Below, in pieces: positions 9,157 to 20,027 of a stretch of 64,000 bases of DNA. Under the pieces are notes generated by a model, which had not been told where the DNA came from, did no database searches, and was given only the letters and a program-made list of their open reading frames with translations. Made by a program: the position numbers and the translations under genes. How positions within the stretch are numbered: position 1 is the stretch's first letter; every line of letters starts with the position of its first letter. This DNA is from Prosopocoilus inquinatus (Eukaryota > Arthropoda > Insecta > Coleoptera > Lucanidae), in NCBI GenBank assembly GCA_036172665.1, contig CM069878.1, positions 21,214,501 through 21,278,500 on the forward strand, written 5' to 3'.

Positions 9157-9717
9157 GCCCGCAATAGACGATCATAAATTGCATGAAATTTACATGTAAT
9201 TTATGACAAAACCTATTTTTCAACGTGTATAGCGAGCAAAAAGAATTACATGAATTTATACATGTCAAATTGACAACAAAGAGCAAGTTCTATTTCTCAA
9301 GGTTTTTGACGTGAAATTTTAGTAAATTCTAGTGACTTTTATTATTGCTGTTGGCTGTTGGTTCAGATGAATGAAGAAGACTTCAGCTAGTTTATGTGGG
9401 TATAAGTTTATGAATAATTTTAGCGTCAAGACAATTTAATCAATGATGACCATGTGCTCTCCATTTGGATGATACCATAATCATCAATAACATAATCCAA
9501 CATTCCCATCTGCTCAAAGAAAATAACTTGTATGTAGTTAGGCGCATTAATTAGTTACCATTTTCACCAACATTAACATTCTAAATTACTATTTAACAGA
9601 ACATCTTTTTATTAATATAATTGAAACGTGTATTGCAAATTACAATTCATGAATTTATACACACATGTTTACAGGAATTTTTAAGTGAAATTATTGGAAC
9701 ATGTATTGCCGGCTTTA
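9157..9717. mobile_element. MITE-like repeat, uninterrupted relative of the one at 44.7-45.4 kb
   Basis: The segment from CTTAAGCCCGCAATAGACG to about 9285 recurs at 44720-45405, where a 566-bp MITE splits it. The right side (GTATTGCCGGCTTTAGAC, about 9700-9717) is a weak inverted match to the left end, so about 560 bp may be one TIR element. No transposase is present. Confidence 0.4.
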
Positions 9718-9744
9718 GACAAAACAAATAAAATGAAAATCAAC

Positions 9745-9815
9745 AGCTTAAGGATGCTCGAGGGATTCACCGCAATCAAAAACGATTTAGAACAAAATTT
9801 TTTTAAATAAAAAAT
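9745..9815 (+). repeat. Retrozyme fragment without ribozyme core
   Basis: GATGCTCGAGG followed by CACCGCAATCAAAAACGATTT matches the part of the 312-bp retrozyme unit just downstream of the hammerhead cleavage site. The core itself is missing. Confidence 0.55.
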
Positions 9816-10209
9816 TTCCACAGTAAATTTAAGTCCCTAAGATTCCCAGTTTCGCACCAACGTCAAAACACTGATGACAGTTAAAAGTTTCTTGCAGTCA
9901 TTTACTAAATTAGACAATAATAAAGTCTTTAAGTGAATAATAATCACTGTGTAGAACGACCTGAGTCACAGAAAATATCTGCTAATAATAACTAATAATT
10001 TTATAAATAAAACCGCACTTAATTCGTAAGTATTCTTATTTTAGGGAAGCAAAATTTTGTTGCTCTTTTTCGACATCTACGGTCCCTGACGTCCTCCGTA
10101 TTCGATTAGTTTGGTTATTTTGGAATACCTGTGAATGTGGCATTTTCCTAAAGATTAATTTGAGTTCGTAGTAATTGATGTATACGTCTTTGAAATTTAT
10201 AGCAGTGGC

Positions 10210-10285
10210 GGCTTTTCAGGGTAGGCAAGGTAGGCGTCGCCTACCCTAACGGTAGGCAAGGTAGGCGTCGCCTACCCTAACATTT
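10210..10285 (+). repeat. Tandem duplication of a 31-bp GC-richer unit
   Basis: GGTAGGCAAGGTAGGCGTCG plus CCTACCCTAAC is present twice in a row. Each unit is itself partly self-complementary (GGTAGGC/GCCTACC). It directly follows CAGTGGCGGCTT, which resembles a hAT terminus. Confidence 0.6.
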
Positions 10286-10289
10286 TATA

Positions 10290-11680
10290 AAGAATTAAGT
10301 ATTATATTTAATATTAATTACAAATAACCCATTGTTTATTTTTATGTTGATATTTTTGTCAAACAGGTAAGTAATAGCAGTCCATTTTTGAACGAATCCT
10401 AAGTTGCATTTCTGAACGGTTCCTCCGTTGCATATGATTATACCGGGTGGAAAGTTTCAAACCCGAACATAGCAAAGTTCCATTGAGAATTACGTTTCTG
10501 TAGATTACTGCTCGCCATTTAATGATACAAAAATGGTAATAGTATTAAATGAAAGATAAAATTAAGACCAATGTTATCGTGTTAAAATTATTCCTTCTGT
10601 GTTAATACTTTTGAAATAGAAATTAAATTTTTAAGTTTAAAATGAAAAATGTAGTCGCCTTAGTATGTCAGATTTGAAGTTTGCAATTCAATAACCAGAA
10701 TTTTATTTTATATGCTTCTTATTATTATTCATACTTACGACGAAAAACTGTTAGAATTTATTTATTTGCTTCTGCATTACTTCACAAAATACTTTCCTAC
10801 GATTCTTATTAATTTCAAAAAAACGTTGATGGCAACTGAATTTGTGGAATTGATGTGTTTTTTTTACTATTCCTTACAGTTGTGTGTTACTCATTCATTA
10901 CTCATTTCGTTCAAACAATAAATACATTTTCTTTTATTTATATCAGAAACACTAAAGTATTTCCAACCAAAACTATTTTTACGCTCAGATATAATTTCGA
11001 AATAATCTGACAGAGATCTGATAGAAAATTAAAATTGTTTAAAAATCTTCACTCACAGCCTACCTGTACATTGTACGTCCATATTATTGAAAGCCGTATA
11101 TCTCCCATTTTTTTTTATTAATATACGGTTTATATTATTATTGTAATTTTATTCTTTCTTCAAAAACGTAAAAATATACAGGATGATTCACGGAATATAT
11201 TTTAATTATTAAAATACATGAAAACAAGAGGTGAAAAATGCACGACTAAAACAGGAAGCTACAGTGCAGCGTAAGGCCTAGTACATACACTGCGATCGTA
11301 AATGGTTGAACGTGCCGCTTCATACAAAAATTTCTTGGTCCAGTTACTAGAAATCATTGTACCCAATTTAAAGGCGTGCGGATTAAAATTTCTATAGGGG
11401 TTTTAATCTGAAGTTATGTTCACACTAGAGGATCAAAGAAAATGTAACGTTACTTACTTGTAAAAACAAAGTCAACTGAATAATAGTATTCAAAAATACT
11501 TATTTACTGATTTCGAATGATTTAAACTGCAAATTGTAGAAAACTCAAACATAAACAAACCATACACGAACGCTACTGCTTGCCAGCTGATCTGGAGCAT
11601 TCAAAAACGCGAAAATTAACTAGGCGGAAAGTAGTTTTGATCACCTTTGGGTATTTACTTTCTCAAGGACGCTCAATCAT
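10290..11680. other. AT-rich non-coding DNA
   Basis: No supported gene. TACAGGATG near 11177 is one of several occurrences of this motif in the window. Confidence 0.4.
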
Positions 11681-11688
11681 TTACGACC

Positions 11689-11962
11689 ACAGTGTACTTG
11701 GATACAAAGTCGCGCAACTTTGTTTGAAAATCATGTTTCGCGATTGTTTCGAAACAGTTGCTAAACAAAATAGGGTGTATCTCAAGTGTTCTGGGACAAA
11801 ATCGCAGAAGTTTTGTATCGAAACCTAGTACACACTTGGATACAAAATCGCGCAACTTTGTTTTAGTCTTGTTTCGCGATTGTTTCGAAACAGTTGCTAG
11901 ATAAAATGTGATGTATCTCGAGTGTTCGGGGACAAATATCGCAGAATTTTTGTTTCCCATTT
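11689..11962 (+). repeat. Diverged tandem duplication, ~145-bp unit
   Basis: Two successive units each run CTTGGATACAAA, TCGCGCAACTTTG, TTTCGCGATTGTTTCGAAAC, TATCTC(A/G)AGTGTTC, ATCGCAGAA. They differ by substitutions and small indels. The open frames over them are not supported as genes. Confidence 0.7.
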
Positions 11963-12444
11963 CAAATGGGAAACTTGAAAAAGTGTTGCGCAACATTTGG
12001 AGGTGGGAGAAAAAAGATGAAGATCACAAATCCAATAAATGTCGCTCACAATCAATCACCTTCGTATTTTATCGGCTCTACTGTTTTTTTTTTTTTTAAT
12101 TATGTGTTCTCGAAAAAAACTAGATTTACATGGTACAGCTTGCTTGTAGCTTTGTAGGACATCTTTTTAGTAGAGTATAAAAATCGAATAATAAAAATAG
12201 ATATACAGGATGTTATCGAATAAGATGACAATAATTATACCACGTGTAGACCACATTAAAGTATTACAATTTAACCTAATTTATCTTCATACAAAACTCT
12301 TTCGTTCCTGAGGTATAACCTCCTACAGACGTAATTTGAAAAGAATATTTTCTCAAATATATCTGGAATGGTTTGAGGTAGATCGTTGAGATTTGACATG
12401 CAGTATAAGTAAAATACGAATAAATAAAAAAAACAGATAATATA

Positions 12445-13188
12445 CGTTGTTCACAAATTAAAAAACCACCACCTGTTGCATTATGTTGGTATAAAACTTT
12501 AGTCCCCTATAGAACATTATCAAAATATTAAGTTAGCAAGGCATTTGAAATTTCATATCAAAGTAATTTGTCATCTCAATTTTACTGTTATAACATTTAT
12601 ATTCATTTTAACAAGCCATTTCGGTACCTGGAAAACAGATAAATATTTTAAATGTTAAAATGAAAAAAGCACTTGACAAATGTTGTGCTGAAATAAAAAA
12701 TTTGGCGCCAGATTTAAGCAACCGGAAAATATTTGAGTCTGATGGTTTGTAACTACTTCTTCCTGGTTCTGGATATTTTATATTTAAATTCAATAGTTTC
12801 ATGCTACATTTTAGCTTATGTTCTCGTTCTTTTCTCTCTCTGCAAACGTAAAAATGTAATTACATATCTGCCTGCGTATTTCTACAAAAAATTCGTATGT
12901 ACTTGACACAATGGATAATTACAGCCTGTCTGTTATAAAATTTTTAACGAACGATAAGGTAAAAACATGGATCTATCATAATTATTAAATTTAGAAGCAT
13001 AGATCTGTTCAGAACACATATCTAATCTTGTCATTTATTTCAAAAATTACTTGTTAGTTTGGCGTATAACCTTATCGTTTATTTCAAACACTTGACAATT
13101 TTGTTACCATTTTTTAACTAGGACACTGTTGCCGATTGTATTTTTGGCAAGGCAACACCGTCAGTGGTCTTTTAATTTGTGAACAAAC
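12445..13188. mobile_element. TA-flanked MITE (744 bp)
   Basis: Imperfect terminal inverted repeats CGTTGTTCACAAATTAAAA and its counterpart TTTTAATTTGTGAACAAAC are flanked by TA (12443-12444 and 13189-13190), as in Tc1/mariner elements. A 415-bp deleted relative is at 44274-44688. No transposase is encoded. Confidence 0.75.
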
Positions 13189-13190
13189 TA

Positions 13191-14120
13191 TAGCAATAAA
13201 AGTTATGAACATTATGAACATCGTAAATAAGAAAAGATTACGCGCATACATGCTTTTCAACTATTGTTTAATGTTTACTGTGACTTAACGTCTTCATGTA
13301 TTGATATCTTTATTTTTACTTGCATTCAAAGAATTTTCCAAATAAAATTTTAGATTGTCATATGTCCTTTGACATTTAATTTATAATTTTCAAACGTCAG
13401 ACTATGGAAAAAACTGAAAGTGTCAGCTAAACTGATGTTCCTCACATGAATTGAATCTACTTGCGAGATAATGCAACTGGGGTAAGGGGACACAAAAAAA
13501 TCACATTTAAACTGAGTTTCGTAAAACAAACACGCAAAAAGAACGCGTTTAGTAGGCTCAAAATATTACCGAAGTTACACTTCATGTCATGAGTTAATCG
13601 CAAGGTAACTTTACCTCGCCTGAAATCACTTCAGGTGTCAGATCTAAGTCAACAAAATTTGTATTCCCCAGTATTATTAGACTAAAATTTGCTGAAAATT
13701 TTGAACAGAATATAAGGCAAAATTTTTAACATGTAAATCCCTATGGCCACAGTTAAAAAAAAGCACTGAAGTTTTTCTTCTGCACTGTTGGTTATTTTTC
13801 AAAACGAGCTTTCATGAAAAGTTTATTCCCGTTTGAACTGCTTAGGTGCTATTTATTGATAGAAAAAACAGCAATAACCCACACTCAGGAGAAACTGTTG
13901 CAAATAACCACTTAAATGATTTAAAAAAAATTCTGTTGCTTCTAGAAGTTAATAATCACCGTTGCTGCATAGACATAATTAAACTTCTTCCTAGAAGTTT
14001 ATTTGGTAAGCAGTGTGTACTTTCTTCTGTTAACTTCTTCCAGTTTTCAGAGAAAGGTCAAAACTTTTTAATCCGATAGTGATTAATTAAAACAGCAACA
14101 GGAAAGAAAATGATGAAAAC
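13191..14120. other. MED15 intron 2 or downstream sequence, nothing coding seen
   Basis: AT-rich. It holds one copy of the short dispersed repeat (13660-13775). No further MED15 exon is recognised. Confidence 0.4.
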
Positions 14121-14124
14121 TTAC

Positions 14125-14421
14125 TCATTTCGCGCACGTGAAGAATAAGTCTTGCCACAAAGCCCAGATATTCCTCTTTATTCTTAGCCTTTTGAAATAC
14201 ATGGTTTTCCATTTCTCTACTGTTCCGTGAAACAGACATCCCAGACTGCCGAATGGCTTCATCACTAAAAACACAAGCAAAAAGGAAATAATAAATAAAG
14301 AATCCTTCTTTATTCCTTAATTAGGACTAGCAGGGCCCGAATATGAAAGGAAAACTGCATACATTTTTGAGACGACGCTCTGCCGGAATGTGGGCGTCCG
14401 CCAGGAACCTTCCTCCGACAT
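14125..14421 (-). CDS. MED15: MED15 (Mediator subunit 15), exons 1 and 2 with KIX domain
   Basis: MED15 is a Mediator tail subunit that links activators to RNA polymerase II in the nucleus. Exon 1 (14363-14421) starts at ATG 14421-14419 and reads MSEEGSWRTPTFRQSVVSK, ending at a GTATGC donor. Exon 2 (14125-14264) follows a TTTTAG acceptor and reads IDEAIRQSGM..NSREMENHVFQKA..EEYLGFVARLILHVREM, ending at a GTAAGT donor. Together they form the KIX domain that opens animal MED15 proteins, and the split codon rejoins as Ile. Phase and splice sites agree. The Gln-rich middle and the C-terminal domain were not found in the remaining 14.1 kb downstream on this strand, so they must lie beyond the window. 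Confidence 0.88.
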
Positions 14422-14828
14422 GTTGAAATTAATATTTATTGTTTGTAGTCCACTTATTTTAAACCTATATTACAAAGTGGAAACCATAGAAATTACATAG
14501 AAAATATTCCAATATGAATGACGTTGAACCGATAATAACCATGATAGGAGAACTTTATATGAAAATGTGGCACCTTGTGTTTGACACTTGGGTTGTTGGG
14601 TTACTTCTCCTTCCAAACTCTAAAGGCGCCACCGTCCACTGTCGTAAAGGCGCTATAATATGGTGGCAACTCTGACTCTGAAAAGTAAACAGTTTGGTAC
14701 AAGTATTATTGGCAGTACTGAGGAGTATTCGATATTAATTTTATATATTGTAAGAGATAATTAATGTGTCGCAATTTACGTACTTCATCTTAAAACGTAG
14801 TTACTGGGTTTTCAGTTTTGTAATGTTT
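14422..14828. promoter_or_regulatory. MED15 5' region
   Basis: This is the stretch upstream of the MED15 start (minus strand). It contains GGCGCCACCG and GGCGCTATA patches near 14627-14660 but no TATA box I would defend. The promoter location is inferred from the gene position only. Confidence 0.35.
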
Positions 14829-15533
14829 TAATTGAAATTAATCTCCGTCCACAATAATTTTATATTCGTAGATACGTATTTCGGCAGCTAAGCTGCCACT
14901 TCAGTACGCTACCAACTTAAAAGCAGTTAAGAAGATCTACAAACAACTTAATCATCCTAATAAATTCATAAAAATGTAAAAACTAACAACAATCTAGTTA
15001 ATCATCCTAAAATATATATAAGTAGATATAAATTAATATGTAAACACCTAAAATTAACCGTCAAGAGTTAACACATTACAAATAAGAGCTAACCAAACAA
15101 CACGGAAATACGGAAATAAATAGTCCAAAGACCCGAAAAGAGGTTTTTATTCTAACGAATAAATAAGTATCAAATAACAGGAAATTTATACTTATTTATT
15201 CGTTAGAATAAAATTCTTTTTTCGGGTCTTTGGACTATTTATTTCCGTATTTCCGTGTTGTTTGGTTAGCTCTTATTTGTAAGGTTTTCTGACGGTTAAT
15301 TTTAGATATTTACATATTAATTTATATTTACTTACATTTAGTCATTTATACCTTTTAGGATGATTAGATTGTTGTTAGTTTTTACATTTTTATGATTTTA
15401 TTAAGATGATTAGGTCATTTTTAGATCTTTTTAAGTGCTTTTAAGTTAGTAGCGTACTGAAGATGACAGCTTAGCTGCCGAAATACGTACCTACGGATAT
15501 AAAATTATTGTGGACGGAGATTAATTTCAATTA
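14829..15533. mobile_element. Foldback element (palindrome, ~345-bp arms)
   Basis: The left arm starts TAATTGAAATTAATCTCCGT and is repeated in inverse order up to 15533. The innermost arms (ATAAATAAGTAT region, about 15160-15200) nearly touch. Both arms contain GGCAGCTAAGCTGCC-like blocks. The ends resemble those of the larger palindrome at 59278-61056. A short sequence GTAATGTTTT before the left arm recurs at about 15568, possibly a target duplication if the element includes the TTAAACCACACTTTCC tail. No coding sequence. Confidence 0.8.
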
Positions 15534-15539
15534 TTTCTT

Positions 15540-16500
15540 AAACCACACTTTCCTTTACTATTTTAGTTGTAATGTTTTGATTGTTAAATCTTGCCATATA
15601 AACGAACCAATCAAATAGCTACCCGCAACGCGGCGATGAAAAACCGTCTAGCAATGAATCCAGCTTTACAATTAAAATTCCGTACAGAGTGATCGCCAAG
15701 AAGTCGGCATCAAATGGGAAAAAACTTTATTTTTGATTTGTCGAAAACCTTTTTACGGCAATAATTTGTGCTTGTCTGAAAACCTATTTAACCCCATCAG
15801 GCATACCGAGTGAATTTTGCTTAGAAAATAGTTTTTCGAAATTATCAAAATCGTAAAATTGTTATTACTCGGAAACTAATCAAGATTTCAATGAAATTTC
15901 CTTAACCTGGGTTAGTTTCACCTTCTTGCATAATATTAATGCCAGAAAATAGCTTAGTATTCTTTAATTTCGCGAAAAATTGAATTTTTCTATTTTTATA
16001 TTAGAGTTTCTAGAAGTTAATTAAATACGTTTTAATTGTCTTTGAAAAATGTTTCTCCTGAAAGGCACCTTGCATCAAAAATGTAAAAAAATACGCAAAA
16101 ATATCACTTTTCGGTAAATAATCCAATATCTGAAGTGATAATTACTCTTTCTTATTATTTTTGCAATTATATATCTTTGAGGTTTTCGGGCTAAAAATAT
16201 TAAATCCTGAAGTTAAGTTTTAGTATGTGAAATTATGGGAATATTCTAAAAATTAAAAAATTCAATTTTAACGGAAATTAAAGAAAACTAAGTTACTTTC
16301 AGACCTTGATATTATCCTATATGCTGAAATTAACCCAATTTTAAAAAATCTCATTTAAATCTTGACTAGATTTCGAGGAATAACAATTTTGTGATTTCGA
16401 CCATTTCGAAATAAGTACTAAATAAGTAAAAATTACCTAATATATCTGATATCTGATCACTGTGTATGTATTTTCTAAACGGAACCAATTCTTAATATTT
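15540..16500. other. Non-coding AT-rich DNA
   Basis: I see no gene or clear repeat boundary. Confidence 0.4.
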
Positions 16501-16539
16501 TTGTTCAATAAATAACGCAAAGTAGGAAAAATAGTCCCA

Positions 16540-16710
16540 CTCCGTGCTGCTGTCAAAGCAATAAAAGACGATTTGCAACAAAATTTTTAAAACTTTCATT
16601 ATGGTTCGACAGCAAGCATGGCCGCCTTGCATGGGGGACTTATTATGTAGCAAACCCGCTTTAATTTGTCTATCCACCTGCAATGTCAGCAGGCGGATTC
16701 TATAAGGTCG
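16540..16710 (+). repeat. Retrozyme fragment
   Basis: GACGATTTGCAACAAAATTT, GACAGCAAGCATGGCCGCCT, TGCATGGGGGAC and TGCAATGTCAG follow each other as in the 312-bp units at 23.8 and 26.1-27.0 kb. The hammerhead core is absent here. Confidence 0.65.
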
Positions 16711-17220
16711 AAATCGACCAACTCGTTGTAATAGGAATTCTGTAATGGTTTCTCGAAACGCAAGTATCGGCAAACTCGAAAGATTTTACTCGATAGCTAT
16801 TAGGCTATCGTTGAATATTTTCGTCTCTGTCTCGCAAACTTAGTTTGGTTGATATCCTTTTCTACAGTTCGGTCGGGTAAATACTGGCGCTGTAAAATTT
16901 ATAGTTCAAAAATATTTTTATTAGTATTATTGGAACACTTGTTCCCTTCTACATACTTTAAATTTGAGCATAGTACCATGTTTCCTTAGTTTCATTTACT
17001 TGATTACTCTACTCCTAAACGGTTCAATGTGAGTTATTTTATTCAAAACTAAATTTCATAAATAATAAATAAGTAAGAATATAAGTGTGTTTCATTTTTT
17101 AATATAAAGGTAAGTTTCCTTATAATTTACGGGTATAATATTTGTAGGTATAACCTACCCATATTTAATTTTATTTACATATAATAAGATGTATTTGTAT
17201 TATTTCAATTTTAGATACCT

Positions 17221-18192
17221 ATGGCTTTCAAAATTAGAGATATCCATTGGGAAATCATGATAAACTATATGGAAGAACACAAAACGCTCGCCACTGGTAA
17301 ATTCGCAACACAAAACGGTCGCGAAAATTATAAAAAGCATTAGCAGAATTGAACAGCAGAATTAAATGCAGCTGGTTATGGAGAGAGAACTGTTGAAAAA
17401 TGGCAAAAAGTGAGATATTTACATTATATAATGACATTTTTAAATTAATTATTATATTTAAGTGTTGGGCAGATTTTAAATATGCATTAAAACGCAAAAG
17501 TGCTGCTATTAAATTGGATTTAGAGGGAACTGGTGGAGGCTCACAACACAACAAAGAATTCAGTAATATAGAACTTCGTTTTCTGGCAATTTTAGGACAC
17601 AGCTTTGCAGAAGGTGACGGTGTTCCAGAACGTGGGGTAATAAAACATTAAGAACAAATTAAATAGATAACTTATTCTTGATTTTATTCGAACAGTAAAA
17701 AACAATATATTTTTCTTTTCAGCTGTAGAAACACAGAAAAAGAGACGCCTGGAGGTATATGTAAAAATATTTTGTAATATCATGTACTTTACTAATATAA
17801 TTGTTTGATAAAATGGGTTCCAATTGAAAATGAAGTAAATGTGGATCCTCAACCAGCTTGCTCCACAGAAATAGCAAATGTACATTTGTATTAATTCATG
17901 TACATTAATAAGAAGCTTCTAATTAATTAACTTTTAAGCAAAAGAAACACCGGTCATTAAACGAAAACGGAGTCACAAAGACGCAACAACAATGTACGAA
18001 CAAAGCATCGAACTGTTGCAAAATATTAGTACAACATTAGATCAAAAATTAGGCAATATGGTCAATGCTATAAAAAATTTAGCAGGAACCATTCAAAAAA
18101 GTTCTCTGGAACTGCAAAATTTAAACAGTAGTATGCAAGAAATTAATGTAACTCTTGTTCAGATTAAAGAAAACATTAATGAATTACTATAA
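17221..18192 (+). pseudogene. Harbinger Myb/SANT-like protein, multi-exon, broken
   Basis: The ATG at 17221 starts MAFKIRDIHWEIMINYMEEH, a MADF/Myb-like helix. Two in-frame stops (about 17341 and 17350) break it. The frame continues with GYGERTVEKWQK, a GTGAGA..TTTAAG intron (about 17410-17460), then WADFKYALKRKSAAIKLDL and TGGG, the usual Harbinger trihelix end. Further exon-like pieces lead to a C-terminal segment YEQSIELLQNISTTLDQ..KENINELL (about 17940-18192), rich in heptad leucines and probably a coiled coil. In Harbinger elements this protein helps the transposase bind DNA and enter the nucleus. Confidence 0.65.
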
Positions 18193-18249
18193 TTTATTTG
18201 ATATTTGCAGTTAAATTTAAAATAAAAATATTAATAAATATTTTTTTAT

Positions 18250-19310
18250 TGAATGTAACAAAAAATATCTATTTATTATGTTTTGTCTCGTTTGTGTTCC
18301 TTCGTTCAATAAATCATGATTGTTTGCCATGTCTAAATTATTTTGAAATTCTTGCACTGGCTCTTCAATATTTTCAAATTGTTGGTTGAATGGTACGTTG
18401 CGATCAACACAAAGATTATGCAGTATAGCACATGCTGTAACCAAGTTACCCACAAACCTACAAAATAAATAGTGACTTAATAGAAATGAAACAGTAAAAT
18501 AAAGAATAGCAGAAGTGAATAAAATACATACCTTGGTTCGTATTTTGCAGTACGTTCCTTCATTAAGCAACGGAAACGCATTTTTAAAAGTCCAATAGTT
18601 CTCTCAACTGTATTTCTTGCTGAAGCACATGCTGCATTATAATTAGCTTCTGGGAACCAGGTAAAACGTTTGGCACAGGAGTAAGTAAGTAAATATGGCT
18701 GCAATGGATAGCCAGAATCTCCTATAAGCCAGCATGTTTCCCCATTTTGATATAACTGTTGCATATATCTTTGTATAGCAGAATGATGCCATATGAACGA
18801 ATCATGAGTTGAGCCTCCGAAATTAGCATTTATATTTAAAATTTTTAATAGTATATCACAAATAATCTGCACATTTAGTGAATGATAACCTTTTCTATTT
18901 ATAAAATTGTGTTTTTCTTCAACGGGTTTTAAAATAGGTATATGAGTTCCAACAATTGCACCTACAAATTATTAAGCTTTAATTTTTTTGTACTTGCCAA
19001 TATAAAAACATATTTACCAATAGCACCAGGAAAATTAAATTGATTCATGAAATTCACTCAAATAGTATTACGTTCCAGTGGAGTTTGTGGGAACTTTATG
19101 TAAATATCTGCCATATGATTACATATTGCCGTTGTAACTTCATAAATACATCTATGTGCTGATGTTTGACTGATTCCGAAATTAAAATCATCTCCAATGC
19201 TTCTCTGATAACCTCCGGTCGCATAATATCGTAAGGACACTAACACTCTTATTTCCGTAGGTACTCTGGTTGATCTAATTCTTGCCGCTAAATGAGGTGT
19301 CAGCACATTT
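18250..19310 (-). pseudogene. HARBI1-type transposase, catalytically broken
   Basis: Read on the minus strand: an HTH part (STRVPTEIRVLVSLRYYATGG, about 19306-19060); an in-frame stop near 19075; then PGAI and, after a short intron (about 18963-19013), GAIVGTHIPI. Next come GGSTHDSFIW, GDSGYPLQPYLLT and ARNTVERTIGLLKMRF, then FVGNLVTACAILHNLC after a second intron (about 18460-18531). This is the DDE superfamily nuclease order. In the family the first catalytic Asp sits in G-x-I-D-G-T-H; here that position is Val. The second Asp (GDSGY) and the Glu (TVERT) remain. It is inactive on both counts. Confidence 0.8.
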
Positions 19311-19470
19311 ATCAGTAATAATACTTTCGTTAAGGCTCCATTGGAGTCCTATCTGAGTGCATAGTAAAATAGTACATTCGTAGAATCCGTTTTACAGGCG
19401 TATTTTTACATTTGAAAAAATGCTCGCAATCTAGAAGAATTCGGCTTTGTAAACTACAGTGCGGTGACAT

Positions 19471-20025
19471 TTTCTTTTTTTCAAAATTCAATTAGATTTT
19501 TTTTATTTTAATTAATTTGTATAAAATTAAGATTCCGTTTTTCTCGGTAACGAAACAAAATCATTCAATCATATTTGTGTCAAAATGTAGGGAAGCTTAG
19601 TATCTAATGCGGAGACATTTTCTTTTTAAGTAAGAGTTAAAAATTTATTGTTATTTTGGTAATTAAAAGGTCCGGTAACATTCCGAGAAAACGACTAAGT
19701 TAGGCAACTTTGCGTACAGCATATTGATGATTTACGACCGGTACCGCAGCAGGTAGTACAGGGGCTTGCTACAGGCCTCCAACGTAAATAATTTAGTTCA
19801 AGACACGCTTTTTGCCAGGTTCTGTGGAAGCTATTACGTATTGAGGTTCGCTAATAACTGTTGATTTAATGTTTTCAATATCGGATATCGATAACTAAAA
19901 AATATCGAAATATCGACTTTTATCTGTATATCGATATTTATTGGATATGTCGATTTTTGATCGACATACCGATGTTATCGATTTAATAATATAGTATTGA
20001 TATTACCGATTATTATTTAAGAAAA
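19471..20025. repeat. Non-coding; ATCGAT-rich block at 19875-20010
   Basis: The right half is an irregular run of TATCGAT/ATATCG words. It is matched on the other side of the mariner by 22010-22165 and by 48399-48520. It looks like the ends of one dispersed element into which the mariner inserted. Confidence 0.5.
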
Positions 20026-20027
20026 TA

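Larger units (their letters stand above)
16850..19470. mobile_element. PIF/Harbinger transposon, degenerate
   Basis: Two convergent broken genes mark it: a Myb/SANT-like DNA-binding protein on the plus strand and a HARBI1-type transposase on the minus strand, the standard Harbinger pair. I could not define TIRs with certainty. GTAAATACTGGCGCTGTAAAA near 16874 is loosely inverted near 19395, which would suit the ends. Outer limits are approximate. Confidence 0.65.

Noticed and set aside
8823..13775. A 5-kb element bounded by inverted 115-bp repeats
   Set aside because: Similarity stops abruptly on both sides, no target duplication was found, and the interior contains unrelated MITEs.
15455..15500. 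Hammerhead-like CTGAAGA..GCTGCCGAAA motif in the 14.8-kb foldback
   Set aside because: Stem II and GAAA are suggestive, but the sequence after GAAA gives no acceptable helix III or NUH site and helix I does not pair, unlike the true copies at 23.9-26.9 and 40.9 kb.
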